Source: Meloidogyne chitwoodi
Lineage: Eukaryota; Nematoda; Chromadorea; Rhabditida; Meloidogynidae
Assembly: GCA_015183035.1 (NCBI GenBank)
Contig: JACZZP010000004.1
Coordinates: forward strand, 1,364,001-1,428,000
Reading direction: 5' to 3'
DNA: 64,000 bases
Shown here: positions 30,328-40,976 of the stretch, one piece after another
Layout of the letters: the number at the start of each line of letters is the position of its first letter
How positions within the stretch are numbered: position 1 is the stretch's first letter
Notes under the pieces: model-generated
What the model was told of the DNA's origin: nothing
Database searches by the model: none
What the model saw: the letters and a program-made list of their open reading frames with translations, nothing else
Program-made: the position numbers and the translations under genes

Positions 30328-31304
30328 TTTAAAACCTATAATGATAAAGCGATGTTTTTTTTTGAAGATGAGAAAAAAGAGAATTGATGAATAATCATTT
30401 ATGTTGATCTATCAAAATGATTATTCATAACAGATTTAAATTATTATATATATAACTATAAATATATGTATTTAATTATGGCCTAATGTAAATTTTCAGA
30501 TAAAAGACAATGAAGAGAGAAAATAATTAATATTAGAGTTTGTTAAAATATATATATAGAATAATAAATCCTTTTATACTATACTAAAGCAATAATCAAA
30601 CATCTCTCTTTCAATTCTTTAAGCCATAATAATTTTTTTTAATTGTTGAATTAACTTTTGACTTATTATTTTACTTTATATTTTAATTTTTCATTTGAAT
30701 ATTTAATCTGTCTAATTACGACTTTCGCTTTTGATATGCAACAAAAGCAAAATTTGAAATTACACAAAATTTACAATAACAATAAATAAAAAATTTACTG
30801 ACAAAATTATGTAGGACATCCAGTATGGGTTCACAATATAAAAATTCTTCTCTTTTTTCATATTGAGATTTATATATACCTATTCCAAATAAAGATAAAA
30901 CAGAATAAATAACTAATAAAATTTAATTTTTAAAAATTTAATTAATTTTTTATTAATAGTTTTTGATAATTTAAATTTTGAAATCATATGAATATAATGA
31001 TGCAATAATAAAAATAAAATAAAAGTACATAAATATAATTTTAAAAGTGCATTATTAATTTCCTTTAAAGAAATTAATTTATATTTTCAATGAAAATATA
31101 AAGGAAATATAAAAAATAATTCACATGAATTTTAAAGGATGGCATAGGCAATCACTACTACCAGACTTACTTTTTTTAAAAAAATTTTGAAATATTTAAA
31201 GTGCAAACAAGGCATTTCTCCTTAAATTATTTTTCCATATAAATGAGAAATAAATTTGAGAAAAATTAAAATTAAATTCAAAACAAATCATAAAAAACAA
31301 AGAA
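30328..31304. other. Intergenic with possible decayed membrane-protein exons (minus strand)
   Basis: Mostly AT-rich. On the minus strand, 30716-30922 is an open stretch without ATG (SLFGIGIYKSQYEKREEF, YCEPILDVLHNF). Upstream, after an acceptor near 31070, comes another hydrophobic stretch (LLKLYLCTFILFLLLHHY). The two cannot be joined with a normal donor, so if they derive from a serpentine receptor it is broken. Low confidence. Confidence 0.25.
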
Positions 31305-33365
31305 ATGTTATTTACTCAACGAAATTTTACCCGACTAATGTTTATGATGATGGCTAAAGTTTGGGGAGTAAATGGTGGTGGAGGTATAACTTCGCCGTTA
31401 TCTGGATTCTCTGCCTTTTCTGTGCCATCCCAGCCGAATCCTTTGCCTCTGAAAAAATCGTCAACGAATCTCCATCTTAAAGCTCTTAATTCAGAGAAAT
31501 CCATTTTGGCTACTCAATTAAAGCATTCTTTGTCCTTTGTTAATCCTAATGCGAAGCAAAATAATCAAATTACAAATGCTTCTAGTACATTTCAATTAGG
31601 AGAAACGATAGAGAATAATGCCAAAGAAGATCTTCTACTTAATGGAGCCAAAACAAAGTTGCCGATAGCATTGCGTCGCCTTTTGTTACAACAAAATAAA
31701 TTGGAAACATTGGATTTAAGCAAGGATACTACAATATTAAAAAAATTTTACCAAGAAAATAATGAAATAATTATTCGTCATGCTCTTCCGGAAGGTATGT
31801 ATGAAAATTTTATTTATTTTTTATTATTATTAAAAGTAAGAAAAATGAATATATTTTTATTTTATTTTTTAAATTAATCTCTCAATCAAAAGTAATTTAG
31901 TAATAATTTTTAAAATTAAAGATGTCAAGCAAATTCGTCAATTGGAGCTTGATATGATTAAATCTGAAAATGTTAAACCAGAAATTGGAATTGAACAAAT
32001 TGAAAAAGATTTAAGTGAAGGTTTTGCTAATGCTTTAGTAATTGAAATTCCTAAAGAAAATAAATTAATTGGTTATGTTTCTTATACAATTGCTTCCTCT
32101 TTAAATGGAGAAAAGGTAATAATTAATTAATTTAATTTTAATAAATTATATTTAATTTTAGATTCTTTATTTAAATGATATGTGCAGAAATTTATCTTAT
32201 AAAGATCTTCCCGTAAAAATGTATGCTGAACTTGCAAAGGTTTTCTATTACTTTATTTGCTGAAAAAAGTAATAAATTTCCCTAGATGGCAGCAAAAAGT
32301 TCAAGTATAACTCAAACTCAAGCAATTGCTAAAAGTACAACAACTGGGCATTTTCTTTTTCCAGGAATGGAAATTGTTCCAAAAGAAACTTTTTGGCAAT
32401 TACAATTAGATAATAATGAATTGGATAAAATATTAGAAAATGGAATGAATGTACTTTGTGGAACTTTAGTTAATTTTTTAAATTAAATGAAATTAATTTT
32501 TTTTAAATTTAAATAGAAATCAACAATTTATTTGCCTGGCAAATTAAGTTTGGGTGATGCAAAGTATCTTGTTAAACATTGGGAAGAAATGAATACAAAT
32601 GAGGAAGGTAATTTAGGTAATTTAAATATTTATTTATTTATTAAAAATTAAAATATATTAATTATTCATATTATAAATTCTTTTTATTTTAAATAATTTT
32701 CTCTACATAATATTCACTTTTATTTAATTTTTTTAGAAGAATCAATTGATTTGAATATTTTAACAAATTTATTAAATGCTGGTCAATTAGGAGCAGTCAC
32801 TGTCCATTTAGATGCCCGTCAAACACTTATAAGCATGCTTTTCTTTCATGGAAATAATTATTCTTTATGGGATGGACAAGTAAATTAAAAAATAAATTAT
32901 TAAAAAAAAAATAATTTTTAGAGTATTTGGGTTGACAAAATGTCAGTTTCTCCAATGCATTTTGAATGTCATTTTCCAAATGCAATTTCAGCAATGTTTG
33001 GAAAATTAGTTGAGGCAAGTTAAAAAATTAAAAAAATAATATTAAAAAAACTTTTTTTTAAGCTTTCAAAAGCTATAGAAGCAAAAAGAATTAATTGGAT
33101 ATTTAATGAAGAATCAACAAATAATTTTGAGGAAATAATGGAAAATGTATATTTAAATAAATTATTTTATTATAAAATTACTTAATAATTTTTTAAGATT
33201 GGAGCAATAAATATGACAAAAAAAGAAAATTGGTATATTTATAAAAGTGATAAAAATCAATTTTCTGAATATTTAATTGATGGTGATATGAGATATATGA
33301 AAATAAATGAAAATCATAAAAATTTAGCAAATGAATGGTTAAAAAAGCAAAAAGCAGTTAATTAA
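31305..33365 (+). CDS. Tandem GNAT-fold protein, SAT1/thialysine acetyltransferase-like
   Basis: Nine exons (31305-31794, 31922-32115, 32162-32239, 32286-32468, 32517-32607, 32737-32879, 32922-33014, 33063-33146, 33198-33365) encode 507 residues. A poorly conserved N-terminal extension of about 150 residues precedes domain 1 (IIIRHALPEGDVKQIRQLEL, IEKDLSEGFANALVIEIPKE, KLIGYVSYTIAS, LYLNDMCRNL), patterned like spermidine/spermine or thialysine N-acetyltransferases. Domain 2 (about 385-507) repeats the second half: LISMLFFHGNNYSLWDGQ, WVDKMSVSP, IEAKRINWIFNEES, WYIYKSDKNQFSEYL. In both domains the acetyl-CoA loop (Q/RxxGxG/A) is absent: YKDLPVK and HFECHFPN stand in its place. Catalysis is therefore doubtful and a pseudoenzyme role is possible. 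Intron 7 uses a GC donor (33015). Confidence 0.75.
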
Positions 33366-34522
33366 AAAATAATAAAAAGAAGATAAAATTAATAATATTT
33401 TAAAAATATTTTAATTAAAAAAAGTGCGCGTATATTCTGAGAGGCAATTTTTTAAAGTTTTGGCGCACATTCCTTCTTTGATAATCTTTTCTTTTTAGTA
33501 ATTAAACTCTTTATTCTTTTTTTTTTAATTTAATTTTTCCAATAAAATTAAGTAAATTTATTTTAAAAATTTATACTTTTAGTTTATTATTTTTTTAAAT
33601 TATTATTTAGCTATGTAAATTAAAAATATAAATAAAATTAAAAAATATATATTTATTTCTTAATTGTTATTGTTATATTATTGGTATATTATTGGTATAT
33701 TAATTTAAATACCAATAAAATAAAAATAAGTAAAAATTCTTGAATTAATTTATTCAATTTTAGGTATCTATTTTTTGAAAATTAAAAAATAGAATATATT
33801 ATATATATAAAATAACTTTGAAACTCGTGAAAAAAAACAAAACAAATTAAGACTCATTTTAAATTAGTGGGAGAGGTCTGTAAGTTCGAAATGTTTTGGA
33901 AACTTATGACTACGCATCCGGGAAAATGATAGACTTTTTGGTGCTGGGGTTCCTTCCCGCTGAAACAGCCCCCGCTCCGGATCTATCTCGTGAACGGGAG
34001 GAGATAGCGGAAAACTTCTGCTTGGAGGGCCCTGAAGAGCGATTAGTAGATAATTTTTGAAAAAAAAATTCTGAAAAATCTCAACTCTAAGGAGTGAAGT
34101 GCCTTTCTAACCCTTTTTAAATGCTGGCATTTTGTCCATGCCATGGGGTAGTGACGAAAAATTGCAAATGCTATTAAGCGAACGGGGGAAATACGGGGAA
34201 ATGTCTGGAAGGGATAATGGGTAAACGGATATGGGGAATTTTTTGGAATGGTTATTTTGGTGCCGAGTTTGAGAGTGGCACTGAAATGGCCGATTGAATT
34301 TTAACTTGCTTTTTGAGTGAGAACCTAAGTCGCAGGTTTTGGGTGCAGTTGAACCATTTGTAGTACAAGTGTAAGCTACAAAAAGTTTGTGAGTCACTTG
34401 AGTCTGGGAAGAAGTTTTGGAGAGATATGAGTCAAAAAGTGGTTAAGAAATTAAAAAATCATTTTGAAAAATTCTAGAAAACTGCAATGACATCATTCAT
34501 ACTTTTTTTGCGCGAATATTTG
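33366..34522. other. Gene-free block with GC-richer segment
   Basis: 33366-33835 is ordinary AT-rich DNA. 33840-34500 is much richer in G and C (for example CCCGCTCCGG and GGGGGAAATACGGGG). Its short open frames have no domain features. It is probably transposon-derived, being directly upstream of E5, but I found no terminal repeats that define it. Confidence 0.4.
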
Positions 34523-35743
34523 GGTAATGGTAAAGATTATTGGTCCCTAAAAAAATAAGCAAGAATGGTCCGATTTCTTCAGTTTTTTTACTAATAATAG
34601 GTTTCCGCTTACACTGAGCTCGAATCTGATGTCAGTTTTCAAAAATATCGGTAAAACTTGCTTTGAGGGCCCAGATTCCGATCTGGACAATATATATGTC
34701 ATTCGAAAGAGCTCGTCGAGTAGAGTCGAACGACATCAAAAAAAGTTTTGGGACTCAAGTCGGAGCAGAGATACAGGTCCCTGATTGTCGAATAACCATA
34801 GGGAGTAAGCTCATCAAAGTGATTACCGCGGCTGCACTTAAATTATTTTCACTGAATTAATTATTTTGTTGTAATTTGCGCCGTAGAATAACGCATTACC
34901 AAAAAGCCAACGAGAGATGGGCTCCCAAATCAAGAAGTCATAAAACACTCCCAATAGGTCCAAGTTTGGCGTGTTTCCAGTAAACTTCGATCCTTCATAA
35001 CTTTGTCATAATCGTTCAATCTCGACAATTTTCGTCTCATTCGATAGGTTTCGAATAGCTCTTTCGAATGAGCTATCATACTAATATTCGAATTTTTCAC
35101 CCAAAAAATGAGCTTACTCCCCCCTATGGTTATTCGACAATCAGGGACCTGTATCTCTGCTCCGACTTGAGTCCCAAAACTTTTTTGATGTCGTTCGACT
35201 CTACTCGACGAGCTCTTTCGAAAGACATATATATTGTCCAGATCGGAATCTGGGCCCTCAAAGCAAATTTTTCCAAAATATCTAATCCCGAACCCAGATT
35301 CGAACAAATCGAATTAACGGTAAATAATTTTTATATAAGCAAATAATAGCTCATTCGATTCGTCTTGACCAACTGAGTCGAATGATACCAAAATTAATAC
35401 GTTTAGATGTATTTTAATGAAGTTATGATTGAATTTTTGGATGAGCAATCATTAAAATCATTAACTTGATTAATCATAACTTCATTCAAATACATCTAAA
35501 CGTATTAATTTTGGTATAATTCGACTCAGTTAGTCAAGACGAATCGAATGAGCTATCATTTGCTATATAAATGTACTTACCCAAAAGTCGAATTGTTCGA
35601 ATCTGGGTTCGGGGTAGATATTTTTGAAAACTGACATCAGATTCAAGCTCAGCGTATGCGAAAACCTATTAATTAAGAAAGAAATTTAAAAAAAATGACA
35701 TTCTTGCTTATTTTTTTAGGGACCAATAATCTTGAGCATTACC
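34523..35743. mobile_element. Merlin-like foldback element E5 with nested palindromes
   Basis: Outer arms begin GGTAATGGTAAAGATTATTG and end in the complement. Flanks aatatttg (34515-34522) and aatatttt (35744-35751) give an 8-bp duplication with one mismatch. Inside, an arm pair at about 34640-34800 and 35110-35290 encloses the core module (about 34800-35130, near-identical to E4). A second palindrome of about 140-bp arms (35300-35440 and 35455-35600) lies next to it. No transposase is seen. Confidence 0.7.
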
Positions 35744-36004
35744 AATATTTTCTTTCACGTATTCAATTTTTTATATACGCGAAAAAAATTTAGTTTATTT
35801 AAATAAAAACGACGAAAAATAAGTTTCCAAAATATTTTTATAAAGATTAAATAATTTAAAAGTCAATATCTTATTTTTAATTAATTAATTGATAAGTGGT
35901 GGTTTGTTTATATTTTGTAGTATAATAATTTAGTGGAAGAGAAAATTGAGTTTTAGTGTTTTTAAAAGGGATACTATATAAACCGCGTATTTTAACAGTC
36001 TTAT

Positions 36005-36156
36005 GTCCAGAGCTACGTCAACAAACGTCTATGAGCAGCGCCGCCAACGACTACGAGCAACGCCGACGACAACGAGCAACGCCGACGACAACGAGCAACG
36101 CCGACGACAACGAGCAACGCCGACGACAACGAGCAACGCCGACGACAACGAGCAAC
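36005..36156. repeat. 19-bp minisatellite
   Basis: Five near-perfect copies of GCCGACGACAACGAGCAAC at 36062-36156, with degenerate copies upstream. The unit is not a multiple of three, so three units translate to a 19-residue super-repeat in every frame. That explains the apparent long open frames. Confidence 0.85.
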
Positions 36157-36188
36157 TCCAACGGTATTGCTTCTATGAGCAGACGTTC

Positions 36189-36510
36189 TGGAGCTACGCC
36201 AACGGTGGTGGTTCTAGTAACTTATGTTATAGGAGCTACGCCAACGGTGGTGGTTCTAGTAACTTTGTTATAGGAGCTACGCCAACGGTGGTGGTTCTAG
36301 TAACTTTGTTATAGGAGCTACGCCAACGGTGGTGGTTCTAGTAACTTATGTTATAGGAGCTACGCCAACGGTGGTGGTTCTAGTAACTTTGTTATAGGAG
36401 CTACGCCAACGGTGGTGGTTCTAGTAACTTTGTTATAGGAGCTACGCCAACGGTGGTGGTTCTAGTAACTTTGTTATAGGAGCTACGCCAACGGTGGTGG
36501 TTCTATGAGC
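36189..36510. repeat. 41/42-bp minisatellite
   Basis: About eight copies of a unit starting GGAGCTACGCCAACGGTGG and ending AACTTTGTTATA (41 bp) or AACTTATGTTATA (42 bp). It ends immediately before the kinase remnant. The array replaces the place where a kinase N-lobe would be expected. Confidence 0.9.
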
Positions 36511-36526
36511 TGACGTTCTAGGAGCA

Positions 36527-37660
36527 ATGTTGCTTGGAAAACCGATAGATGATCTCCGGATGCAGCAAAGCGCAGGTTTTCAGCCGTCACCACTCTTCGG
36601 ATTGGTATTCAATTTATTTGAGTAAGAAAATTTTAGTAAATAAATGTCAAATAATAATTATTATACTTTAAGGCCTTCTGCAGTCTCCATAAAGTGGATT
36701 CATTCATCGCGATGTGAAACCAGCAAATATCGCTGCAGGCCACAAGCGGCCAGATCTCATCTACCTCTTTGACTTTGGGTTAGCGCGCTTCATTTACACA
36801 GACGAGGACAAATTAATGCTGAGACCGCGTCGCAAGAAGGTGAAAATGAAACATTTCGTCCAAAAATTTCTTTATCTTCGCTTATTCTTTCAGATCCAGT
36901 TCCGTGGGACCTATCGCTACTGTTCGTTGAATGCGCAAAAGGGCATGGACCAAGGTCGAGTGGATGATTTTGAAGTGTTTTGGTGTGTAATACTTATTTT
37001 TGAATGTAAAATTTTTTGTAGTATACATTGATTGAATGCCGAAAGCGGAAGTTGCCTTGGACTGGAATCAAACAAAAGGAATGCCAGGAAAAGAAGGAGA
37101 TCATTACTAGCGCCGAGTTGCTTGAGGTAAATTGTCCTTTTTTATCAAACAAATTTTGTAATATTAGGATTGTCCGCCTTCCTTCTCTCGTATCATGGAG
37201 AATTTGCGCCCACTTGGATTCGCTGATGAGTCCAAATAACGGTTCTCTCATTCAGTGGCTTACTGAAGATTTGCAAGCGGACTCAGAAAGCAGCAATAGT
37301 TTTGAATGGCAGCGTGCCGGTCAGTCAGTCGCTCGTGTTAAGAATGTCGAGGTAAATGGGTGATACGGAGGCAAGTTTTTCAGAGATGTTTGTGTGACTT
37401 TTAAATTTGAATAATTTTCAGGTAAAATCCGAAACTGCGCAGACAGATGTCAGTCCTTCACTACATTGGCTGTTTCAGACGAAGAAGATGGGAGCACAGT
37501 TGAATACGATGACACCATTGAGAACATGCCACCTGAAAAAAAATATGAATATAGATGCGATCAAAGCAAAGCAGCAGGAGGTAGCGGCAGAGAAGGAGAT
37601 GACGGCCAAACCTCCAGAAGATACCAAGAAACCTTCAGAAGATGCCAAGAAATAATATAA
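36527..37660 (+). pseudogene. CK1/TTBK-like protein kinase, 5'-truncated and frameshifted
   Basis: Resembles the nematode-expanded casein kinase 1/tau-tubulin kinase group. Exon 36527-36604 gives LLGKPIDDLRMQQSAG; from 36673 come SLHKV, then the catalytic loop FIHRDVKPAN, YLFDFGLAR, FRGTYRYCSLNA, DDFEVFW, and YTLIECRKRKLPW after an intron. The glycine loop and VAIK lysine are missing: only minisatellite lies upstream. Three lesions are visible: a one-base loss between HKV and FIHRD (about 36698), a frame change near 37218 (FADE to PNNGSLIQWLTEDL), and another near an A-run at about 37540. The tail is Glu/Lys-rich (KPPEDTKKPSEDAKK). Base composition is much less AT-rich than neighbouring genes. 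The 3' end is partly duplicated at about 37935-37980. A sequencing error cannot explain all lesions plus the missing N-lobe. Confidence 0.75.
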
Positions 37661-37672
37661 AGATTATTGCTA

Positions 37673-37786
37673 TCAGTGTTCTCCTGACCGGGTTTCGGTC
37701 ATGATCAAAAGTGACCTGACCTTGACTGATCTGACCCTCTGGTCAGGTAATTTTGATGACCGAAAAAAGGCCAGTCAGAACACTGA
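37673..37786. mobile_element. Mariner-type MITE related to 7161-7574
   Basis: Short element with inverted ends TCAGTGTTCT...AGAACACTGA and internal CTGACC/GGTCAG and TTTCGGTCAT repeats shared with the element in NOP56. A clean TA duplication is not visible on the right; TGCTA occurs on both sides. It separates the kinase 3' end from its partial duplicate. Confidence 0.55.
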
Positions 37787-37934
37787 GTGCTATCACATTT
37801 CCTTTTTGTATTGTGTCGTAACTATTTATTTGTATTATAATTGTAGTAAAATGAAATTTGTATTGAAAAAGTGATAGGGTTTTCGATGATTTGGTTGATC
37901 CCGTTTTGAATGGCAGTGGGAGATGACGACAAAA

Positions 37935-37980
37935 CTCCAGAAGATGCCAAGAAATAATATAAAGATTATTACTATCAGTT
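37935..37980. repeat. Partial duplicate of the kinase pseudogene 3' end
   Basis: Repeats 37637-37677 with one substitution (AGAAGATGCCAAGAAATAAT and onward). It lacks the MITE present after the first copy, so it gives an approximate empty site for that insertion. Confidence 0.75.
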
Positions 37981-38177
37981 GTCGGTTTCTGGAGAACCTT
38001 ATATCCAGTGATTCGAATTTTCGATTGTGTTCATACTCATACTTCATATCATCAAAAAAAGTTGCTCATACATCATACCGTCTTTTTTTCCCTCATACAC
38101 CATACTCTATTTGTACATTTTTAGGCTTCATACATCATACTCATAAATTTAATAGGAAAAAAATATGGCCCTGGTCC

Positions 38178-38335
38178 AGTTTATGAGTCCAATGAAAATA
38201 TATGAGTCCAATGAGCTTTTATGAGTCCAATCAAAGTATATGAGTCCAATCAAAATATATGAGTCCAATCAAAAATTTATGAGTCCAATCAAAATTTATG
38301 AGTCCAATGAAAAATTTATGAGTCCAATTAAATTA
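38178..38335. repeat. Tandem ATGAGTCCAAT array in the E6 left arm
   Basis: About nine copies of a 16-18 bp unit (ATGAGTCCAATCAAAATA with length variation). About five copies in reverse occupy the right arm at 40495-40570, so the array is part of the inverted repeat. Confidence 0.85.
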
Positions 38336-38409
38336 TCTAACTATGATTTTTCGTCAAGTACTTTATTTTTTTGAAAAATTTATCTTCAGCGAAAAAATAC
38401 AGACTATTC

Positions 38410-38976
38410 GGTACTTGTACCCCTATCTTCCCCCCACCCTTTTTCAATGCCGCGCCTTTTATTTATGCGTCGAAAAAATATTCTAGACTGCCTTGCTTGA
38501 AAGTGCCTCAAGAAAATTTTGATGTGTAAATATGTATACATTTATAAATTAATAAAAAAAGAAAACAAAACAACAGAAATTAAAAAGGAGGCATAAAATT
38601 GTTAATCCCATTCAAAAATCATCAAAAACAGATTTGTTGTTGATATTGGACGAGCGACGGAACAAAAATTCATCAATATTTATATCCACGAAGATGATGG
38701 CGATGAGTCCCGCACTGGATCATGATCACCGTTTCCAATTTCATTAATATTACGAATTAATTGATCATAGTTCATTTTAATAATGTTTTTAATTTTTTAC
38801 AAATGATGTCACAAATTAAAAGTAACGCTATCATTTAAAATTCAAATTTACCACGCCTTTAACATCAAATTTTCTTGGGGCACTTTCAAGCAAGGCAGTC
38901 CAGAATATTTTTTCGGCGCATAAAAAAAAGGCGCGGCATTGAAAAAGGGTGGGGGGAAGATAGGGGTACAAGTACC
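38410..38976. mobile_element. Merlin-like foldback element E7 (nested in E6)
   Basis: Ends GGTACTTGTACCCC and complement, with arms of about 130 bp and an exact 8-bp duplication, gactattc (38402-38409 and 38977-38984). The interior is about 300 bp without an open frame. The perfect duplication shows it inserted into E6 relatively recently. Confidence 0.85.
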
Positions 38977-39252
38977 GACTATTCTATTCGTCTCGTCGAG
39001 CTAAGTAGAATGATATTAGATTCGACTCACAAAAATAACTATGGGCCAGGATATAGGTCCTTGAAAATTGAAAAATCATAGGGGGGAGTAAGTCCATTTT
39101 AGATGATTACCGAGGCTGCTCAAAAAGTTTATCCACTAAGTTTCAATTAGTATAACTTTGTTCAAATTTGTCCAACTTAGAATATTTTGGTCTCATCCTA
39201 CTAAGTCCGAAGAGCTCTTTCGAATGGCATATAACTTGTTAATATTTAGAAG

Positions 39253-40432
39253 TAGGGTGCAGCCCCGACCCATCGGGGGCGGAAATTTCGGGGGACGGGG
39301 ATCGTCGGGGGAAGCATGTCGGGGTTCGGGTCGGGGGTCAGCATAACCTTCGGGGACGGGGTCGGGGACGGGGGTGGTCGGGGGAAGTACGTCGGGGTTC
39401 GGGTCGGGGGGTGGAGGTTCGGGGTCGGGTCGGGGTAACCAAAAATTAATTTTTCAAAGCAAATTTTTTATTTAAAAAATTTATATAACTCAAATAGTGG
39501 AAATCAAACTCTCTGCTAACTATAAATGCTAAATATTCTCCTCATTAGCGCCGCAGGCGAAATTTTGAAAATTTATTTTTCTCTAGTTGCCAAAAATTCT
39601 TCTTTTCACTTGACCAAGTTTCGGTCATGGCGAGTGATCGGAAAGCTCCAGTTCCGGAACTATGCAGTTCCAGTTCCGGAACTGGAACTATGGAACTATC
39701 AAATTTCTGGAACTGGTTCTGGAACTAGTTGCCCGGAACTAGTTCCTTACCACACAATAGTTCCGGAACTGGTACTGGAACTATGAAAATTAAAAATGCA
39801 GTTCCGGAACTGGAACTGCAAAAATTCAAAAACAAGTTCAGGAACTGGAACTAGTTCCGTGGAAATTTTGGAACTTTCCGATCATGGTCATGACCATATG
39901 TTACCAGACATGACCGGATTGACCTGACCGAAGATGCCGGCCATGTTCAGGTCATCTTTGGTGACTGAAAAAATTAGAAAACACTGGTAACAATACCATG
40001 TTCCTAGGAATCGAACCACATATAGGTTAAGAGTAAGGTTGTCAGAAAATTTTAAAAAATGTAATTTGAACGTAAAAGATATGTACGGTTAAAAATACGC
40101 AAATAAGGAATAATTCATTTTTTCAGCGCCGCAGGCGAAAATTTTTGAAATTAATTGAACTCTAGTTGCCAAAAATTCACTTTTTCCATAATAATTGTCA
40201 AAATTTTTAAAAATATTTTCAATAACTCCATCATCAGGGGTGCTTGTCATCCCCGAAAACGTCGGGGGAGACCTTCGGGGATCGGGTCGGGGGAAAGCAA
40301 ATCTTTCGGGGACGGGGTCGGGGACGGGGGACGTCGGGGGCAGCATGTCGGGGTTCGGGTCGGGGAAAACCTCCAAAAATGTCGGGGTTCGGGGTCGGGG
40401 TTTCGGGGGCACGGGGACGGGGCTGCACCCTA
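39253..40432. mobile_element. hAT-like element, TAGGGTGCAG ends (nested in E6)
   Basis: Ends TAGGGTGCAGCCCC and complement are flanked by an exact 8-bp duplication, tttagaag (39245-39252 and 40433-40440). Long G-rich subterminal arrays (GGGGTCGGGGTTCGGG) fill 39270-39430 and 40245-40430. The interior has two copies of an AGCGCCGCAGGCGAAA unit in common with the hAT-like element at 20410-21111, a mariner-MITE-related stretch and the GGAACT palindrome array. All open frames in the G-rich arms are compositional. Confidence 0.75.
39640..39870. repeat. GTTCCGGAAC palindromic array
   Basis: A dense run of GTTCC and GGAAC words forming overlapping palindromes such as GTTCCGGAACTGGAAC and GGAACTAGTTCC. 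It would form many alternative hairpins. Confidence 0.8.
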
Positions 40433-40586
40433 TTTAGAAGTGTTGGAATTATAAATAGGTCCTCCCCACTTCTCTCTGATTGACGAAAAATCATATATTT
40501 TCATTGGACTCATATATTATGATTAGACTCATAAAAGTTCATTGGACTCATATATTTTCATTGGACTCATAAACTGGACTAGCACC

Positions 40587-40976
40587 AAAAATATTTATTA
40601 ATTTATAATAATTATAATATTGTCAAATCCCTAGCCTATTTGGATATTTGTAAATAATATTCAAAACTCTTATTTTTATTTTTTTTGTTTCACTTAATTT
40701 TAAATTTTAAAAATATCCTATATATACAAAAAGTTTAGATTTATACTATTTAAATGGTTTTTTAAAAATAAAAAAATATTAATAATTCTACAATATTGAA
40801 AAATAATTATATTTAACTTTTATTTGAAAATATTAAAATAATTAAATTTATAAAATAAAAGATATATAATTAATTTTTTTATTTAAAATATTAGTTAAAA
40901 TTTGTGAATATCACAAAAAATATATATAATTATTTATTTAAATATAATTAATTTAAATCATCATTTTATTCTTCTT
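40587..40976. other. AT-rich intergenic
   Basis: Return to ordinary AT-rich composition after the repeat island, covering 390 bp up to the small secreted gene. Nothing further is seen. Confidence 0.5.

Larger units (their letters stand above)
38167..40586. mobile_element. Composite Merlin-like element E6 with nested elements
   Basis: The ends GGCCCTGGTCCAGTTTATGAG and GGTGCTAGTCCAGTTTATGAG (as complement) are flanked by an exact 8-bp duplication, aaaaatat (38159-38166 and 40587-40594). The arms are built of tandem ATGAGTCCAATNAAAA units. Within it lie a complete element E7 (38410-38976), a decayed core module (about 39060-39240) and a hAT-like element (39253-40432). No transposase is visible. 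Confidence 0.8.

Noticed and set aside
31316..31504. Antisense open frame over the first GNAT exon
   Set aside because: It is the shadow of a real exon that connects by phase to eight more exons and a conserved fold.
34107..34397. Open frame on the minus strand with His/Ser/Pro-rich product
   Set aside because: No signal peptide, domain or splice partner; it lies in an undefined repeat-like block.
35956..36314. Long open frames across the minisatellites
   Set aside because: The 19-bp and 41/42-bp units lack stops in several frames, so any frame stays open; the translations are repeats without other support.
40089..40494. Several overlapping Arg/Gly/Pro-rich open frames on both strands
   Set aside because: They lie in the G-rich subterminal arrays of a hAT-like element and are open in all frames because of composition.
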